A model generated the notes under the pieces. It was not told the origin of the DNA and ran no database searches. It worked only from the letters and a program-made list of their open reading frames with translations. A stretch of DNA of 64,000 nucleotides from Synanceia verrucosa (Eukaryota > Chordata > Actinopteri > Perciformes > Synanceiidae): assembly GCA_029721515.1 (NCBI GenBank), contig CM056570.1:5800601-5864600 (forward strand), written 5' to 3'. A program made the translations under genes and the position numbers. Shown here one piece after another: positions 42,601-55,400 of the stretch; position 1 is the first letter of the stretch; every line of letters starts with the position of its first letter.

Positions 42601-44687
42601 GAAATATTGTGAACACTTTATACAGTGCAGTAGCTTTACATTGATTTTAGGTGTGTGAATGTTCATGCTGGCAAAACAGGTTTGCTTCTCTTCCCCTATA
42701 ACAGTGATGATCACACACTGTTGTCACAGAGCCATTAAAAAACACAATTCCAGGTTTACATGACATTTTTGCATTAAAGTCATTTGAGTCCCTGCAAGGA
42801 TTTGAGAAGAGAGAAAGACAAATGGGACAAAATGTATTAAATGTTGCAGAAAAAGTCCTCAATAAAAGATAAAGAAAAACATAATTACAATTGTAATTAC
42901 ATGCTCTGTGCAATATTAACATTTCCACGTTTAATAGGCAAGCAGGTCATGCATACAGCATGTGTAAAGAGAATCATGAGCAACAAGTAATGGCAAATTG
43001 GCAAACATACACACACACATTATATAAGCAGACCACAGGGTGTGGCAGGTAGCTGTGTGTAGCTGTAGTCAATTGCGCAACGAGAAACTTCTCTAATTTA
43101 TTTCTCGCCCATCCGCACAAGAGTGATCATGAAAACCCATTCATTTCACAGAACACAATTTTCATATTTAATGAGCATGACTCCGATACAATTACAGTAA
43201 TTAGTCAAATCTCACTCATGGCCAATGGAGCTCGCCACCATTATTAGTGGATCTTATTAATGATGTTGCACATGCGGTGCTCATAGGGTAATTGAGGGCA
43301 TGTGTGGGCATGGGAACAGGGGTGCTGAGAATGGAAAGCAGTGGTAGTGCCGGTCTGTTTTCTGTCTGTGCTGGGCCTTATGTTAAATGGAGGTCTGCTT
43401 TATATTAACTCTGAGATGTCCAAACATGAGAGCAGGCAGTGCTACTGATTTGCCTTTTGCTTTAGCCTTCAATGGAATAACTTGAAATCTACATGAATTC
43501 ATTGGCACATCAGTTTGTTGCTCCATCAGTTGACCTGAGAGTTTGAATTTCAGGCGCTGCTTTGAATAATTGCATATGAGTTCACAGCATCACCGCTGTG
43601 CACCGCACCCAGGAGGATCCCAACAAGAGAGACAAAAGGGAGACGCTGGGAAAAAAAGAAGCCCATTTACTGTGAGTGATGATACTGCAGCGTCTGACAT
43701 TTTGGAGGTTTGTAGAGCTTCTCTTTCCAGACGGCCCCTTATTAAACCTATAGAGCTGCCTTGTATCTGCAACCAGAGTATACATCAGCAAGTGACACAT
43801 CTCCCACTGATGTGGAAGAACTCACACATTTTTCTTTGTGTTGGTTTGTGCAGCTGCGATGAGAAGATTTTCTAATATGGACATTTAGAAATTACTTTTA
43901 TCCCCTAAACAAAAGGCACCACCACGGTGAAAGCTGTGTTGTTGTTTCACGTGCTTTGAGCCACTTAGTGTCAGGGTGGATGTTTATGAAGAAGCAATAA
44001 TTTTAATCAAAGAAAAGCGACTTAATGACCTCTTATCCAATTAAGGGCAGTGTCACCGCTGAGTTAATGAGTGTGACGGCATAACAGAAAAACCTCTATT
44101 AACACAGCGTAATTAGCGGAACATGGTGGAATTAGACAGCAGCGATGACAGTGCTTTGGTCTTTTTATAATTAAACACAAGGAAAAAGACAACAATTAAG
44201 CCAGATCTTAAAACCCCCAGTCAGATTGGAGCCAGAGAGGACATGCATTGTTTTCGGGGGAAAGCTCTTGAGACGGAGCTGCTGTTGCATGAAGTTTGGA
44301 TTACAGTTCAAAGACAAAAGAGCTGAAAGTGAGGAAGGTCATGACAACAATGAGACAGATTCATGGAGGCCAGAGGACTCACTAACAGACAGCTACTGAG
44401 CAGTTGGTACCATGTTCGTCATACAGAACTGAATGACATTGATTGGGAATTTCACAGTACTGTTTTTTTTTTTTGGTGCTCAGGAGAGAACATGAGGGCT
44501 TGGATCTTATGATTTTAGTTGGAACAAATGTTCAGCTCAGATTATCGTTCCATATGACGGCGTATTGGTGCCATCGTGACAAAAAGCAAACCCAAAAACT
44601 ACAACTACTTTTGTTTAGCACAAAAGAAAATGCTGTAATACACAAAATATGCATGCTGTGGTCCTCTTTAGCTTGGATTAGGGACGG
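39641..44687. other. Intergenic DNA between esrrb and ylpm1, left part
   Basis: No exon-like frames were found on either strand. Holds short CA (39727-39744) and AAT (about 40744-40763) repeats. Two non-repetitive blocks, about 43180-43310 and 44020-44160, are rich in TAATTA-type homeodomain core sites and are candidates for conserved noncoding elements. Confidence 0.5.
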
Positions 44688-44978
44688 TCCAAAGTGGCCT
44701 AAATTAAAACTTTTAATTTTTGGTGGTGATTGGATCCGATTCGACGGCACCACCAAAAATGAATCGGTTTTAAGTTAGGCCACTTCCAGCCAATACTGAA
44801 AATTTTATCAAAAACCATTCATAAATTTTTGAGTAACTTTGCAAACCGACAAACCAACATACAAATAAACAAACCCCGGAAAACATATGAAACATATGAA
44901 AACATAACCTTCTTGGCGGCATGGTAACTTTAAATAAAAAAGTTGCTGCCACCTTGGCGGAGGTCTGTACTCTCTGCT
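44688..44978. mobile_element. Foldback-type interspersed repeat, copy A
   Basis: The sequence AGTGGCCTAAATTAAAAC at the left returns as an imperfect inverted copy, GTTTTAAGTTAGGCCACTT, at about 44769-44788. Between them lie GGTGGTGATTGGATCCGAT and its own imperfect inverted partner. The right part ends in GCCACCTTGGCGGAGGTCTG. It is clearly related to the repeat at 59423-60416. No coding capacity; it looks like a nonautonomous foldback or MITE-like element. Confidence 0.65.
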
Positions 44979-47900
44979 TTTTTCATCAGCAAATGTTAGC
45001 AGGCTAACACATCAAAGTAATAAATGGTAAACACAAGATTCTCATTGACACTGTGGTGCATTTGTCAACTTGAAGACACAGATCTGTCTCTCAACAGTTG
45101 GTAGTGACCAAAAGCAGAGCTAAAAAAGAGAATATTGCATCTACATTTGGCAAGTGACCAGTTACACAAGTACAAATGACGTTAATGTTGCTACAAATTT
45201 GCCATATTAGCTTTATCAGGTTGTAAGATGACAGTTTTCAGACAGATTGTTGCCAAAAGGCTAAAAAAATCAGTTATTACAGGTTTATCTAATACTGTGC
45301 AAAACAAGTATCAGTATCAGACTCAGTATGAACAGTGACAGGTTGTTGGGCTTCATCTCAGTCTGAACCTACTGGCAGCGTACTGGAGGGCAGGCCTTAT
45401 TAGTGATGTGCTAATGTGACGTTAATTGCTTTTACTTTTTCACTCCATTAAGAAGCTGCTATCTGTTTCAGGAGCCCGGCCAGATGGTTTATCGGCTCTG
45501 CTCTGGCAGTGGTGTTGCAAATGGACTGGAGCGTGGAGCTGTAAAATAACGACAGCAACAGGCGATCGCAGGAAATGCCCATAACTGAACGGCAAGTGTC
45601 GAGGTACAGAGCACCTGTCCCGCTGTGAAAAGCAGGACAACTAATTTGAACACTGTTTGATGTCTTGTCTTTTTTGTCTTTCACTCATAATGTTGGCCTG
45701 ACAAAAATCACGAAAAAGAGTTTGCAGTGGATAGAAATTAAACCTTTGACCTCAAATACATCAAGTGTGTTGGTTTAGTGTATTTTCAAGCTTTTGGTGG
45801 AAAGCAGTGACAAGTCTTCATTGAAAATATTGGCAGCCATTGACTATATGCTGCAAGTAAGGCAGCTGCATCGAGCAGTAAAGCCAAGAGCAGGGTCAAA
45901 TGCTAAATAAGAAGAAACTGGCACTAGAGACACCCAGGGGAAACCTCCTCCTCTGTGTCCTCCTTCTCCGTCCTTACTCTCCCATCTACCCTCCTCCACT
46001 TCTCCCCTGCCTTGATGCCAAACCTCTGTGACCTAGGCCAAGATCAATAGCACAGTTTAAAGAGGATGGACTGTGTAAACAGAGACGATAGATCCTGCCG
46101 ATGAGGATGCCTTGACCACTGATGGCCTCTGACTGGTGCGGTAGCATTTGATCAAGTCTAACATTGATGCCTGTCAATACATCTGGCAACAGACAGGTTT
46201 GGACCGTGTCAGCGGGACATCAGGACTGTGAAATGTAGGGGGTTGGGTCCACAGATGAGTGGTCAGTCCAGGATGAACTGGAGCCATAAGGGATCTGGAG
46301 TTGCATGCAGATATATTGGCAAATAGGCATCCAATAACAGCATCACCTTGTCCAGTTAAGTGCTGAAGCATGCATGCTTCCTGTCTTTATATGGAGAAGA
46401 GCTAACATGAATCTGTTGCAGCAATTTATTCAAAATATGCTGTAGGTGACTGACAAGCAAAGTTGCATTATTGCTCAGTTCCAGTTTCTCAATTCTGAGG
46501 ATTTGCTGCTTTTTTATATTTCATATTAATTTAAATTGAATATCTTTGATTTATAGACTGATAAAAAAAATATATATGATGATGTTAGGAGACAGTAATT
46601 TTTCACTATTTTTTACTTTATAGCACAATTACAAAAACATGGAATAAAGAGTTAATCAAATAATAAAAGTACAAGTGATGAGAAGAATAACTGGTCCTGC
46701 AAACTGTCCATTCCAGTTTAGATGTGTATATAAATTAATATTAGTGAGGAATCAGTCTGTTCTTCATGGAGACTAAATTAGCTGTTTCCATTTTGGAATT
46801 CCCCAAAGAAAACTTGGATGGCATGCATTTTCCAAAGTGATTTATTATAAATAATACATTTTACTGCATCTTTGAAAACTTGCATCACCACATCTCAGGC
46901 ATCACCCCAACTTTTTGGTTAAATATTCCTCTCTGCAGCAGTTTTAATTGACCTTTTGTAGATTGTTTATGTAGTTTTTCAGTCAGGCATCATAACAGTC
47001 CCCAGGCCCTATAACATCTGACCTCCAGTACATATATTAACTGGAACTGGAAACACTGGAAAAGTGGGCTTTCAGATGGAAACATTTGGGCCTTTTGGTG
47101 AAGATCTGTCACCCTTTCTGATATGCTGACATCAGCAGAGGGTGCTGCAGATGCTTGTTATGTGATAACCAGCATCGAAATGACTGCAAATATATCATTC
47201 TTTTATTAACACAAAATATCATTAAGATGTACTTATATGGTATATACAGCCCTTATTTTCCTTTTTTTTATTTTAGATTATAAGAAGAGTGGATTCACAG
47301 GCCTACAGAGGTGAAATGACTTCACTTCAGGTAAATAACAGATGTGTAAAATCAGTAGAGTTTCCCTTTTGTTTCACTTGTTCCTCTATGAAGAAATGGG
47401 CTGAATATAATGTAAGCATACACGTAAAAAAATACTGACCCAATACACATTGATTGAATGGGTGTGAAGTCATGGTGTGATCCATCCCTGCAGCATAGCT
47501 ATGAGCAAGATTTATATGTTTTTTGAATGTGGAAACCAACCTATTTTACAATTTGTGTCAGATAGCATCTCTCCATCGAAGTGAATATTTCTTCAGTGAA
47601 AACAAAAACATTACTCACCTACATTTACACATGCATATCATTCCTTATGCTTTGTAAATGCAGAATGTGTTAGTCATAATTCTGCTTATCTCACATGTGT
47701 GACAGCTCACATTTTAGTATATAAACCAGCCCATTATAAGTTATATGCAACAACACAATCTGTTGAACCTGGAGCCAGCAAGCTGCCCATATTAATCAAA
47801 CAGCCCACTTCCCTTTATGACACTCAGCAAATAGTCATAAATGCTCTTATCTGCCTTTCTAATAGTGTGGACGTTACGATCAGATTCATGGTGGCACAAA

Positions 47901-48395
47901 CTATTACATTTCATCTTTATCATATCGTACAATCACTCCTTTCTCATGAGCATCGTTTATAACCGTTGGACATCTCGTTGCGTAATGAAATTCAAAGCAG
48001 TCTATCGGCTCGAGGGATCTCAGGCTCTGTTTACTTATATTTACATATATTTATGTGGATTTTCTTTTCCCACAACAGGCAAGCAGGCATGATGAATGTA
48101 TGGCTGCGGTCCCAGTGGGACATGTGGCTCACAGCAGAACTGATCTGTGGTCAGGCAGCTTCCAGCTTCACTGTAAAGTCTGGAGAGCCTCAGTCTGTTT
48201 TTATTACATCATGTCAGCATGTTGAACTGACAAAGAAAGGCTCCACAAGAATGTAAGGATGTAGTGACTGCACCAGTGTCAACAAAATATAGTAATATGT
48301 TGCAAGGACATTGCAACAAAAATATAGGAATTTTATTTGAACATCAACAGCAAAAACTTACCCCCAAAATATTCACAAATATTTTATATTTATAT

Positions 48396-48397
<2 letters not shown>

Positions 48398-48466
<69 letters not shown>
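48398..48466. repeat. (AT)n microsatellite
   Basis: About 68 bp of uninterrupted AT, followed by a short TTATTATTA run. Confidence 0.96.
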
Positions 48467-48468
<2 letters not shown>

Positions 48469-49451
48469 ATTATAATTTAAAAAACAACAGCTACTGTATA
48501 TCATCAAATGTCAGTAAACAGTCTATCAATTAGTTGCAGAATTCTTCATAATCAAATGTGAGAGACATTTTTTAGACCTGTGCTTTGTATACTCCCCCTT
48601 TAATTTGGAGCACTTTGATTAATCAATTAATATTCCTTTCTCAAGGTCTTTTTATAAACCTCATCATTAATAAAAGCAGACATTCAATTAGCAGCCAAAT
48701 CTTGATTGCCAATTTTGTCATAACAGTCTCCCTTTCTGTGCTTTTTTTTCCCCCCCAGTTCGTTATAGTTGGGAGTATCCTGGTGTGGTAAGAATTAACT
48801 AATTTCATTAATCTAATTGTCATCGCTTTCAACCATCCCACTAATAAGTACAAATTAATATGATTAATCAATTTGACGACATAAACTCATTCAATTACAG
48901 TTTTTCAAAGGCAAGTGGGTGTGTTGGGGTGATAGGGAGGAGCAGAGACTGAAGGGAGGTGGGTGGCCGAGCAGCCTGCTCTGTGAGGAACCCGGCCCAC
49001 AAAATTGAAGTCAAGTCAGGCAATTAGTCATGCAGAATGATAAATAAATGATGATGAATGGTGGTGGCCAGATAACTGCAGTCTTATTTGACTAAAACAG
49101 AGAATCTTTGAATGTATGTCTTCTTTGATATTAGTATAGATGCTGGAAATGTACTTATAGTGTACATTATACATTATATTGTAGTGTTTTACTTGGAGTC
49201 CACAGGAAGTCATTGTACTGAAGGAAAGAAGAGTGTGGTATCTTCTGTCAGATAATGTCATGTTATGTTGTGATATTATTTAATCTTGACAAAAAAAAAT
49301 TTGGGGAAATCTGTTGATAGTGAAGCCAACATCCTTAACAGTGACCATGTTGACTTCATAAAGATTTTGCAGCAAACAAACAAAAACACATTTAAATGCA
49401 AAATCTTCAAGCCGCATAGTTACCATATCATAACCTACATAAGCAATGTTT

Positions 49452-49460
49452 TCAAGGTCA
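49452..49460 (+). promoter_or_regulatory. Perfect ERR response element sequence (TCAAGGTCA)
   Basis: Exact match to the extended half-site bound by ERR receptors, in the intergenic region 2.4 kb upstream of the ylpm1 start codon. A 9-bp site is expected about once every 130 kb on two strands, so one copy in this window may be chance. Confidence 0.25.
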
Positions 49461-51540
49461 GAGATTTAGCTGATTTTCTCTGTTTCCCTTGCTGTCGTCC
49501 TAATTTATATTAGGTTCATAACTAACAATTGGATGGTATGAGCTTCTGTATTTATTAAGGAGTCCAGATTTGCTTGTAACAGCTGCTTGGATTTGATTTT
49601 TATATTTCGGTATGTGCAGGAAGGAAGATGTGCTGGCTCAGCGGTTTGAGGTGATGCCCTTTAATATGCTCTATCTTATCAGAACAGCATCACCTCTATT
49701 CAAACCAGTGTCTGATTAAGCAGCATGATGTTGTTTGGGTCTTATATTGGGACTATTTTACAGCGGCACTGTCTCTAATTTGTGAAGTGAGGTATTATAG
49801 AGGAGACAATTAGACTGAGGTTCGATTGACGTAAAGAGGCTTGGATGCTGACAGTCAAGAGAAGGCTTTCAAATGTCATACCAATTAATCTATCCAGCCA
49901 TCAAACAATATTCAGGAAACAAAGTCGGGGGGGGCGATCAATCCGCATCACTTTTCTCCTCACCGGGTTATGGGAAAATTGATTTGTCAAACAAAGCATT
50001 TTGGAAGCAGTGCATGGACTTGTTCTGAGATCCATTAGCTTCCATTGAGCATTTTGTTTAACATAGGATTTTCATCACAGAGAAAATGCAGTGTCCTCAA
50101 TACTGGGAGCTACAACTTTACGATTTCTGCTTTCTTTGTTCTTGCTTAGGAGGCTTCAGAAAGTGCTGATGAAGATTAAAAAGGGCTAACTCATAATGCA
50201 TCCAAGGCACACTTAAAAAGGTATTGTTGTTAATACAGCCCACAAATGAGCAGTATAACAATCAGTTCCTTCCCATCCAAAAAGCACCAGGCATTAGTCC
50301 CCAGTATCAGTACTATATTGTACACTGTGGGGCTATCCTGCCATCCTATACAGCGTGGCTGCCATAAGCTGTATCATGAATTCCCTGTGCAGTGTATTGT
50401 TCTAAGACAGAACTGTATCACATTGTGCCCGTCATGCTGTTTTAGAGGGGAGCGAGCTTCCTCTATGGGATTTCTCCCAGCCCCATCCCCTGATAATGTA
50501 TCTCTCCCTAAAGGCTAGGCCTCCGTGACCTTGTCTTATTCATCGAGGGCGTCTTAAGCGAAAGAACTGAATCCTGAATGGGCCATTTCCCCTCTTTTAA
50601 CACCCCTTTAATGTCATCAGTGAAATATGAAGTCATTAGCCGATATTAAAACACTGCTGACAAACTAATTAACGGGAGACATTAAACAGGACGGGCTTGA
50701 TTAATCCGCTTTAACGATTCTTTTTAAGTGGTTCTGGTCAAAATTAATACAGATTTACTGGTGATCTTAAGAAAAAAATACTCTTATGTGTATCAGACCT
50801 CAAGGGCAACCTAAAGTCACTTGTCTTTTACCTCCCACTGCTCTCCCTCCCATACCTTCTCTGTAAGCTAAACACTGAACTCACACAGTTGGCCTCTGAC
50901 AACAAACCACTGCTGATTGTATAGATATGCATGTTGTAGGCCTATCCTCAATAAAATGTCAGACTATTTTGACTTGTTGCCCACATGGAATATTTCAATC
51001 AGAGTAGTTGCATACATTATTGATTTAATTATTTAAATAATGGTATGTTACTTCAATCAGCAGACAGACAAATCTTGTCCATAAAGCATTTTAGAGCTAA
51101 AATTAATTGTAATGAATAGCTTAATTAGTATTATTAATATTAATATTAGGCTAATTCTGATGTTGTCTTATATGAGGAACATGTTTTAAACCAAAGGTTC
51201 ATTGTTGAGTCGAAATGTCTTTGTACATGTCTCCCTCTTGTGGTAAAAGCACAGATTCAGGGTCAGGTGCTCCGTATTGAGGTGGCTACCGTGAGATAAA
51301 GCCCAAGAGAAATCACCTCTGAACAAGTTTCGCCAAAAAAAAACATTGTTTTGCTTTATTTTAATGTAAACGGATTTAGACGGATTTACAAAATACTGCA
51401 TATACACATGTGATAATAATAATTAAATAATTTATTAATCAATTATCTAAAACATTGGAGTAAAAATAAATAAACATCGGTATCCTGTTTTATTAAAAAA
51501 AAAAAAACACACACATTTGTGAATAAAATATTTTTACCAC

Positions 51541-51897
51541 TTCATATTAGAGAGGGCTAGCGGAAGTAGTCGTCTACGGACATGTGACGTATTTCCGCCA
51601 TCAGTGAATGCGTTGTTAGGCTATGGTTGCTATCACTGATTGAGATGCATAGTCTCTTAACGGTTTTGTAACTTATTTTCGCGAGGTCGAGCGTGCTTAG
51701 TTATTTCTTTGACTACAAAGGTGGTGTTAATACTCTCTGTCTGATGCGGTCTGGTAGCTGGGAAGTGAAAATGTAGCGCTAGCTATCGGTTTGATACAAG
51801 GCAGGTTAATGTTAGCTGTTAGCTTTCTTTAGCCACTCTTGCCTGGATGTCTGTGAGCACAAAGGCCGTGTGAGTTACACCGCATCGCTTTTTAACA
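51541..51897 (+). promoter_or_regulatory. ylpm1: ylpm1 promoter and 5' UTR
   Basis: A TATA-less region with clustered housekeeping-type sites: ETS-like CGGAAGTAG at 51561-51569, an E-box/ATF-like CATGTGACGTA at 51581-51591, and ATTTCCGCCATC at 51591-51602, which overlaps reversed ETS and YY1-like motifs. Transcription probably starts at about 51600-51650. The remaining 250 bp would be 5' UTR leading to ACAATGT at the start codon. Site names are by eye and binding is untested. Confidence 0.5.
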
Positions 51898-52455
51898 ATG
51901 TATCCGTCGTGGGGTAATTATGGACCACCCCAGTCGCAAGCCTTTGGAGGATCCGGAGCTGGGCCCCGTAAGCCGCCTGGGAGCGGCCACGCCGGCACGA
52001 TGCAGGGGTTCGGCGGCTTCGAGGCCTCATCTAGCACCTCCATGTTTTCCAGCCTCCAGGAGCAACACCTACAGCAGATGCAGCAGCTGCAGATGCTGCA
52101 CCAGAAACAGCTCCAGACTGTGTTACATCACGGCAACAGTGCTAATGCGTATGGTGGTGGATATCTAGGTTGGCACTCGGAAGGTGCAGGACTTTCAGAC
52201 TGCGGTGCTGGAGTTCAGCAGTACTGTCAACAAAGCGAAACTCCTGCTCAGCCGGTCAAAGGACCCGCTGCTCCACAGCCAGCTACCTCACAGCCTCCTC
52301 CACTTCCACCGCAGCCGCACACCAACGACACCAAACCGGTTCCTCCCCCTCCGGAGCCTCCGTCATCCACCCCTCCAGAGAACAACGGTGACCCTAAAGA
52401 GGCCGGCACGAAAGATCCATCTGCAACAGAGGACGAGAAATCCTTGTCTTTGCAG
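51898..52455 (+). CDS. ylpm1: ylpm1 exon 1
   Basis: Start codon at 51898; donor GTAATG at 52456 after CAG. Encodes residues 1-186: a conserved N-terminus, the EQHLQQMQQLQMLHQKQLQ helix and a proline-rich tail (PPPLPPQPH, PVPPPPEPP). Ends in phase 0. Confidence 0.93.
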
Positions 52456-55400
52456 GTAATGACATGTGTCTGTTTGACGTGTTTTGATGCTCAATAATTT
52501 CACTTTACTACCATTTTTATAAGGGATTGGTTTAGACGAATACGTATTCTTATGTTAAACACGTGCAAACTGAACCAGTATAATTAGTATAATATTTTGT
52601 TTTCAAAAGCCATATCATATATTGAGACTCAGACACATGATCACTGCTGTACTCTGGGTATTTAAGCTGTTAAATGTTCAAAGTATAAATGTTGATGAGA
52701 CATGTCATGTTCTTTCTAATCAAATAGCAGACAATAATATATAGAAGTAAATTGTTGTAGTCTTTTGTTGGCTGAGAAGATGTTGGAAATTTTCAAACTG
52801 TACAACACATTTCAATTATGCATACCAGACAATCCAGTTTGAAATCTACAGTGCTATACATGTGTACAGTCTGAGGTGGCGATATAATGAAATGGGGAGA
52901 TTGTCATCAACAGTGACATAGCAGATGTAGAGTTGAAAATGTAGTCATATTATTGTGGCACATTAATTCCTTGACTGCCGCCAGCCCTTTTTTTAAAATC
53001 GAGAGTGCCTTGCGCCAGCGTTTTTTCCCATTTTCAGTCATCTTCCATGATGCACAGAATAGCCTATTTTGTACTATGACTCTGAAAACACTGAATAGCA
53101 CATGAAAGAAGAGACTCTCTATTTCATCATGGAAAAAAATGCTTGTTTTTACCTTGTTTCTTTTTTGTTTTATCAGAGGAAGAGTCCAGATTCCGTTTGT
53201 TTTGCTCTCCAGTCACAATTGTCTCCACTTTCTGCTTTGATCTCTGTGGTATATACTTTCTCTTTATGTCCCGACTACAAATCCCAGAAGTCCCAAAATT
53301 ACTCACAGGCTGCGGGAGACAGCGATCGGCCACCCACTGCCAAAAAAGGACGCATATATACGTTTATGGCACTCAAGCGTTCAGTTTTAAAGAATGTAAA
53401 TAAACATCCTTGGCACTCAAAGAGTTAAGTGAGTAAGGAAAAGCAAGGAAAGCAAGATTCCACTAACGCGTGCAGCATGCACGTTAGCAAGTTAGAACAA
53501 GGTTTACACTTAGGGCTGGGCAATATGGGCTAAAATTTATATTGCGGTATAATTTGAACCATAGGCGGTAGACGGTATATATCATGGTACACTAGGGCTG
53601 ACCCAAAAATTTCGAAGCTTCCGATTTCAAAAAAAGGTCAACTCTGTCAAGGAAATGAAAAGCCCGACGCGCTAGGGTGCGCCCCCACCCCACACACACA
53701 CCCCGCTGCCTGAAAATGTTGATACTCTTTTACATAAAACTCTACATTTTCATGATATTTTTGACGATCCCTGATCACCTTGAATTTAGAGGCATCCTGC
53801 CGTCTCTTCCTCCACTCGTTAAGTCGCTGTCTCTCTTGCGCTGTGTAGGCTGTCTGACGGAGCAGCCGGACTGAACCATTTTACGTAAATAGAGGGGGAG
53901 GGTATTGGGAAATGTTTCCGCAACAATCCCGGACAGCGTTGTGACCGCGATCATTTTAACTTGTCAAACAAATGGCTATATTCAGCACACAGAGTAAAAC
54001 ATATGACAACCTTTGTTGGCGGTCACAGTTACTTCACACATCTTGCAAATAACCTTTTTCTGCTCCACATCCGACTTTTTAAAACCATACCACGTCCAAA
54101 TTATGGGCGTCCTTCCCTGCTGTATCTGTGCTTGCAGCCATTTTCATTCTGAGGCAGGTGTGACAGTACTACGTAAATCTCTACCGTGGGCCACATTTTC
54201 TACTGCCTACCGCAAATAACGCCTATACCACACAACCCTAGTTTACACTGTGCTTGTATAATTAACAGATGTCCTCATAATTGTTTATCACAGGAGCAAC
54301 AGCAACGTTGGTACAAGCAACATCTTCAAAATTTACAAAAGTTAAAGCAAGAGAAAGCCAAACAGAACCAGAAAGAAGGTGACGGTCCTGTGCCACCACC
54401 TCCCGAAGCAGTTCCTCCTCCTCCTCCATCAGACCCACCAAAAGGTGCACCTCCTCCACCACCTCCAAAAGATGAGCCCCCAGCACCTCCTCCACCGCCC
54501 GATGAGGCATTGGTAAGCGTTACTACAGTGTTACAGAGATATATAAGAATTAAAACATTCCTTGGGTAAAGAAAAACTCAATCAATCAATCTAATGCAGG
54601 TCACAGAGAGCACTATTTAACAAAGATATTCTTTTGTTCAACCTTGATTATAGTCAAAGGCTGATGTTCAACAAGACCCAGAGGAAGCTGCTCGTCTCCA
54701 GCAGTTACAGGCTGCAGCAGCGCAGTGGCAAAAGGTGCAGCAGCAGAAAGCAGGCTTACAATACCAAGCTCTCATGCAGCAACACGAAAAGCTTCAGCAG
54801 ATCCTGGAACAATACCAACAGCTGATTCAGCAACCTACAAACCTACAGGTAGGTAAATGGTACTTTCTTTGGCAGCTCATATTGAGCTGGTCATTTTTCC
54901 TGGTCCTGTGCAGAAAACGAGAGGTGAAAAGCGAGTATGTTAAGTTGAACCGAAGGAGTGTAGGAGCTGCACCTACTCTGATTTGCAACCCCAGCAGCAT
55001 TTTTGTGATTTCTTTTTGCATGAACCTATATGAAAGTCAGCCAAATGACTTGAACCAAACATCCTTTGTTGCAGTCAATGTCTGCTGAGATGCAGCTGAG
55101 GCACTATGAAATGCAACGGCAGCAGTTCAGTCCATTATTCCAAGACTGGGATCACTCCTTCGCATTGTGGTATGAGCAGTTCCAGACCTATCCCCACAAA
55201 GACCAACTGCAGGACTATGAGCGACAATGGAAGCAGTGGCAGGAGCAGATGAATGCCACCAATGCCCATCTTCAAGAACGGGTGGCTACTCTCACTGCCA
55301 TGGTGCCGTTCGCCTCAACCCAGTATAGTAGCGGGATGATGGGACAGTTTGGCCAATACTCTGGACAAGACATGCAGATGCAGCAGCAGTCAGCAAAGCC

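Larger units (their letters stand above)
44979..51540. other. Intergenic DNA between esrrb and ylpm1, right part
   Basis: No gene seen. Contains the AT tract at 48398-48466, a perfect ERR response element TCAAGGTCA at 49452-49460, and a non-repetitive block at about 50580-50720 that may be a conserved noncoding element. A poly-A run of about 12 bp lies near 51495. Confidence 0.5.
52456..54293 (+). other. ylpm1: ylpm1 intron 1 with two DNA transposon remnants
   Basis: GT at 52456 to AG at 54292-54293. Much of it is mobile DNA: a TTAA-flanked element at 52967-53424 and a hAT-like element at 53511-54240 (listed separately). The hAT element ends only about 53 bp from exon 2. Confidence 0.85.
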
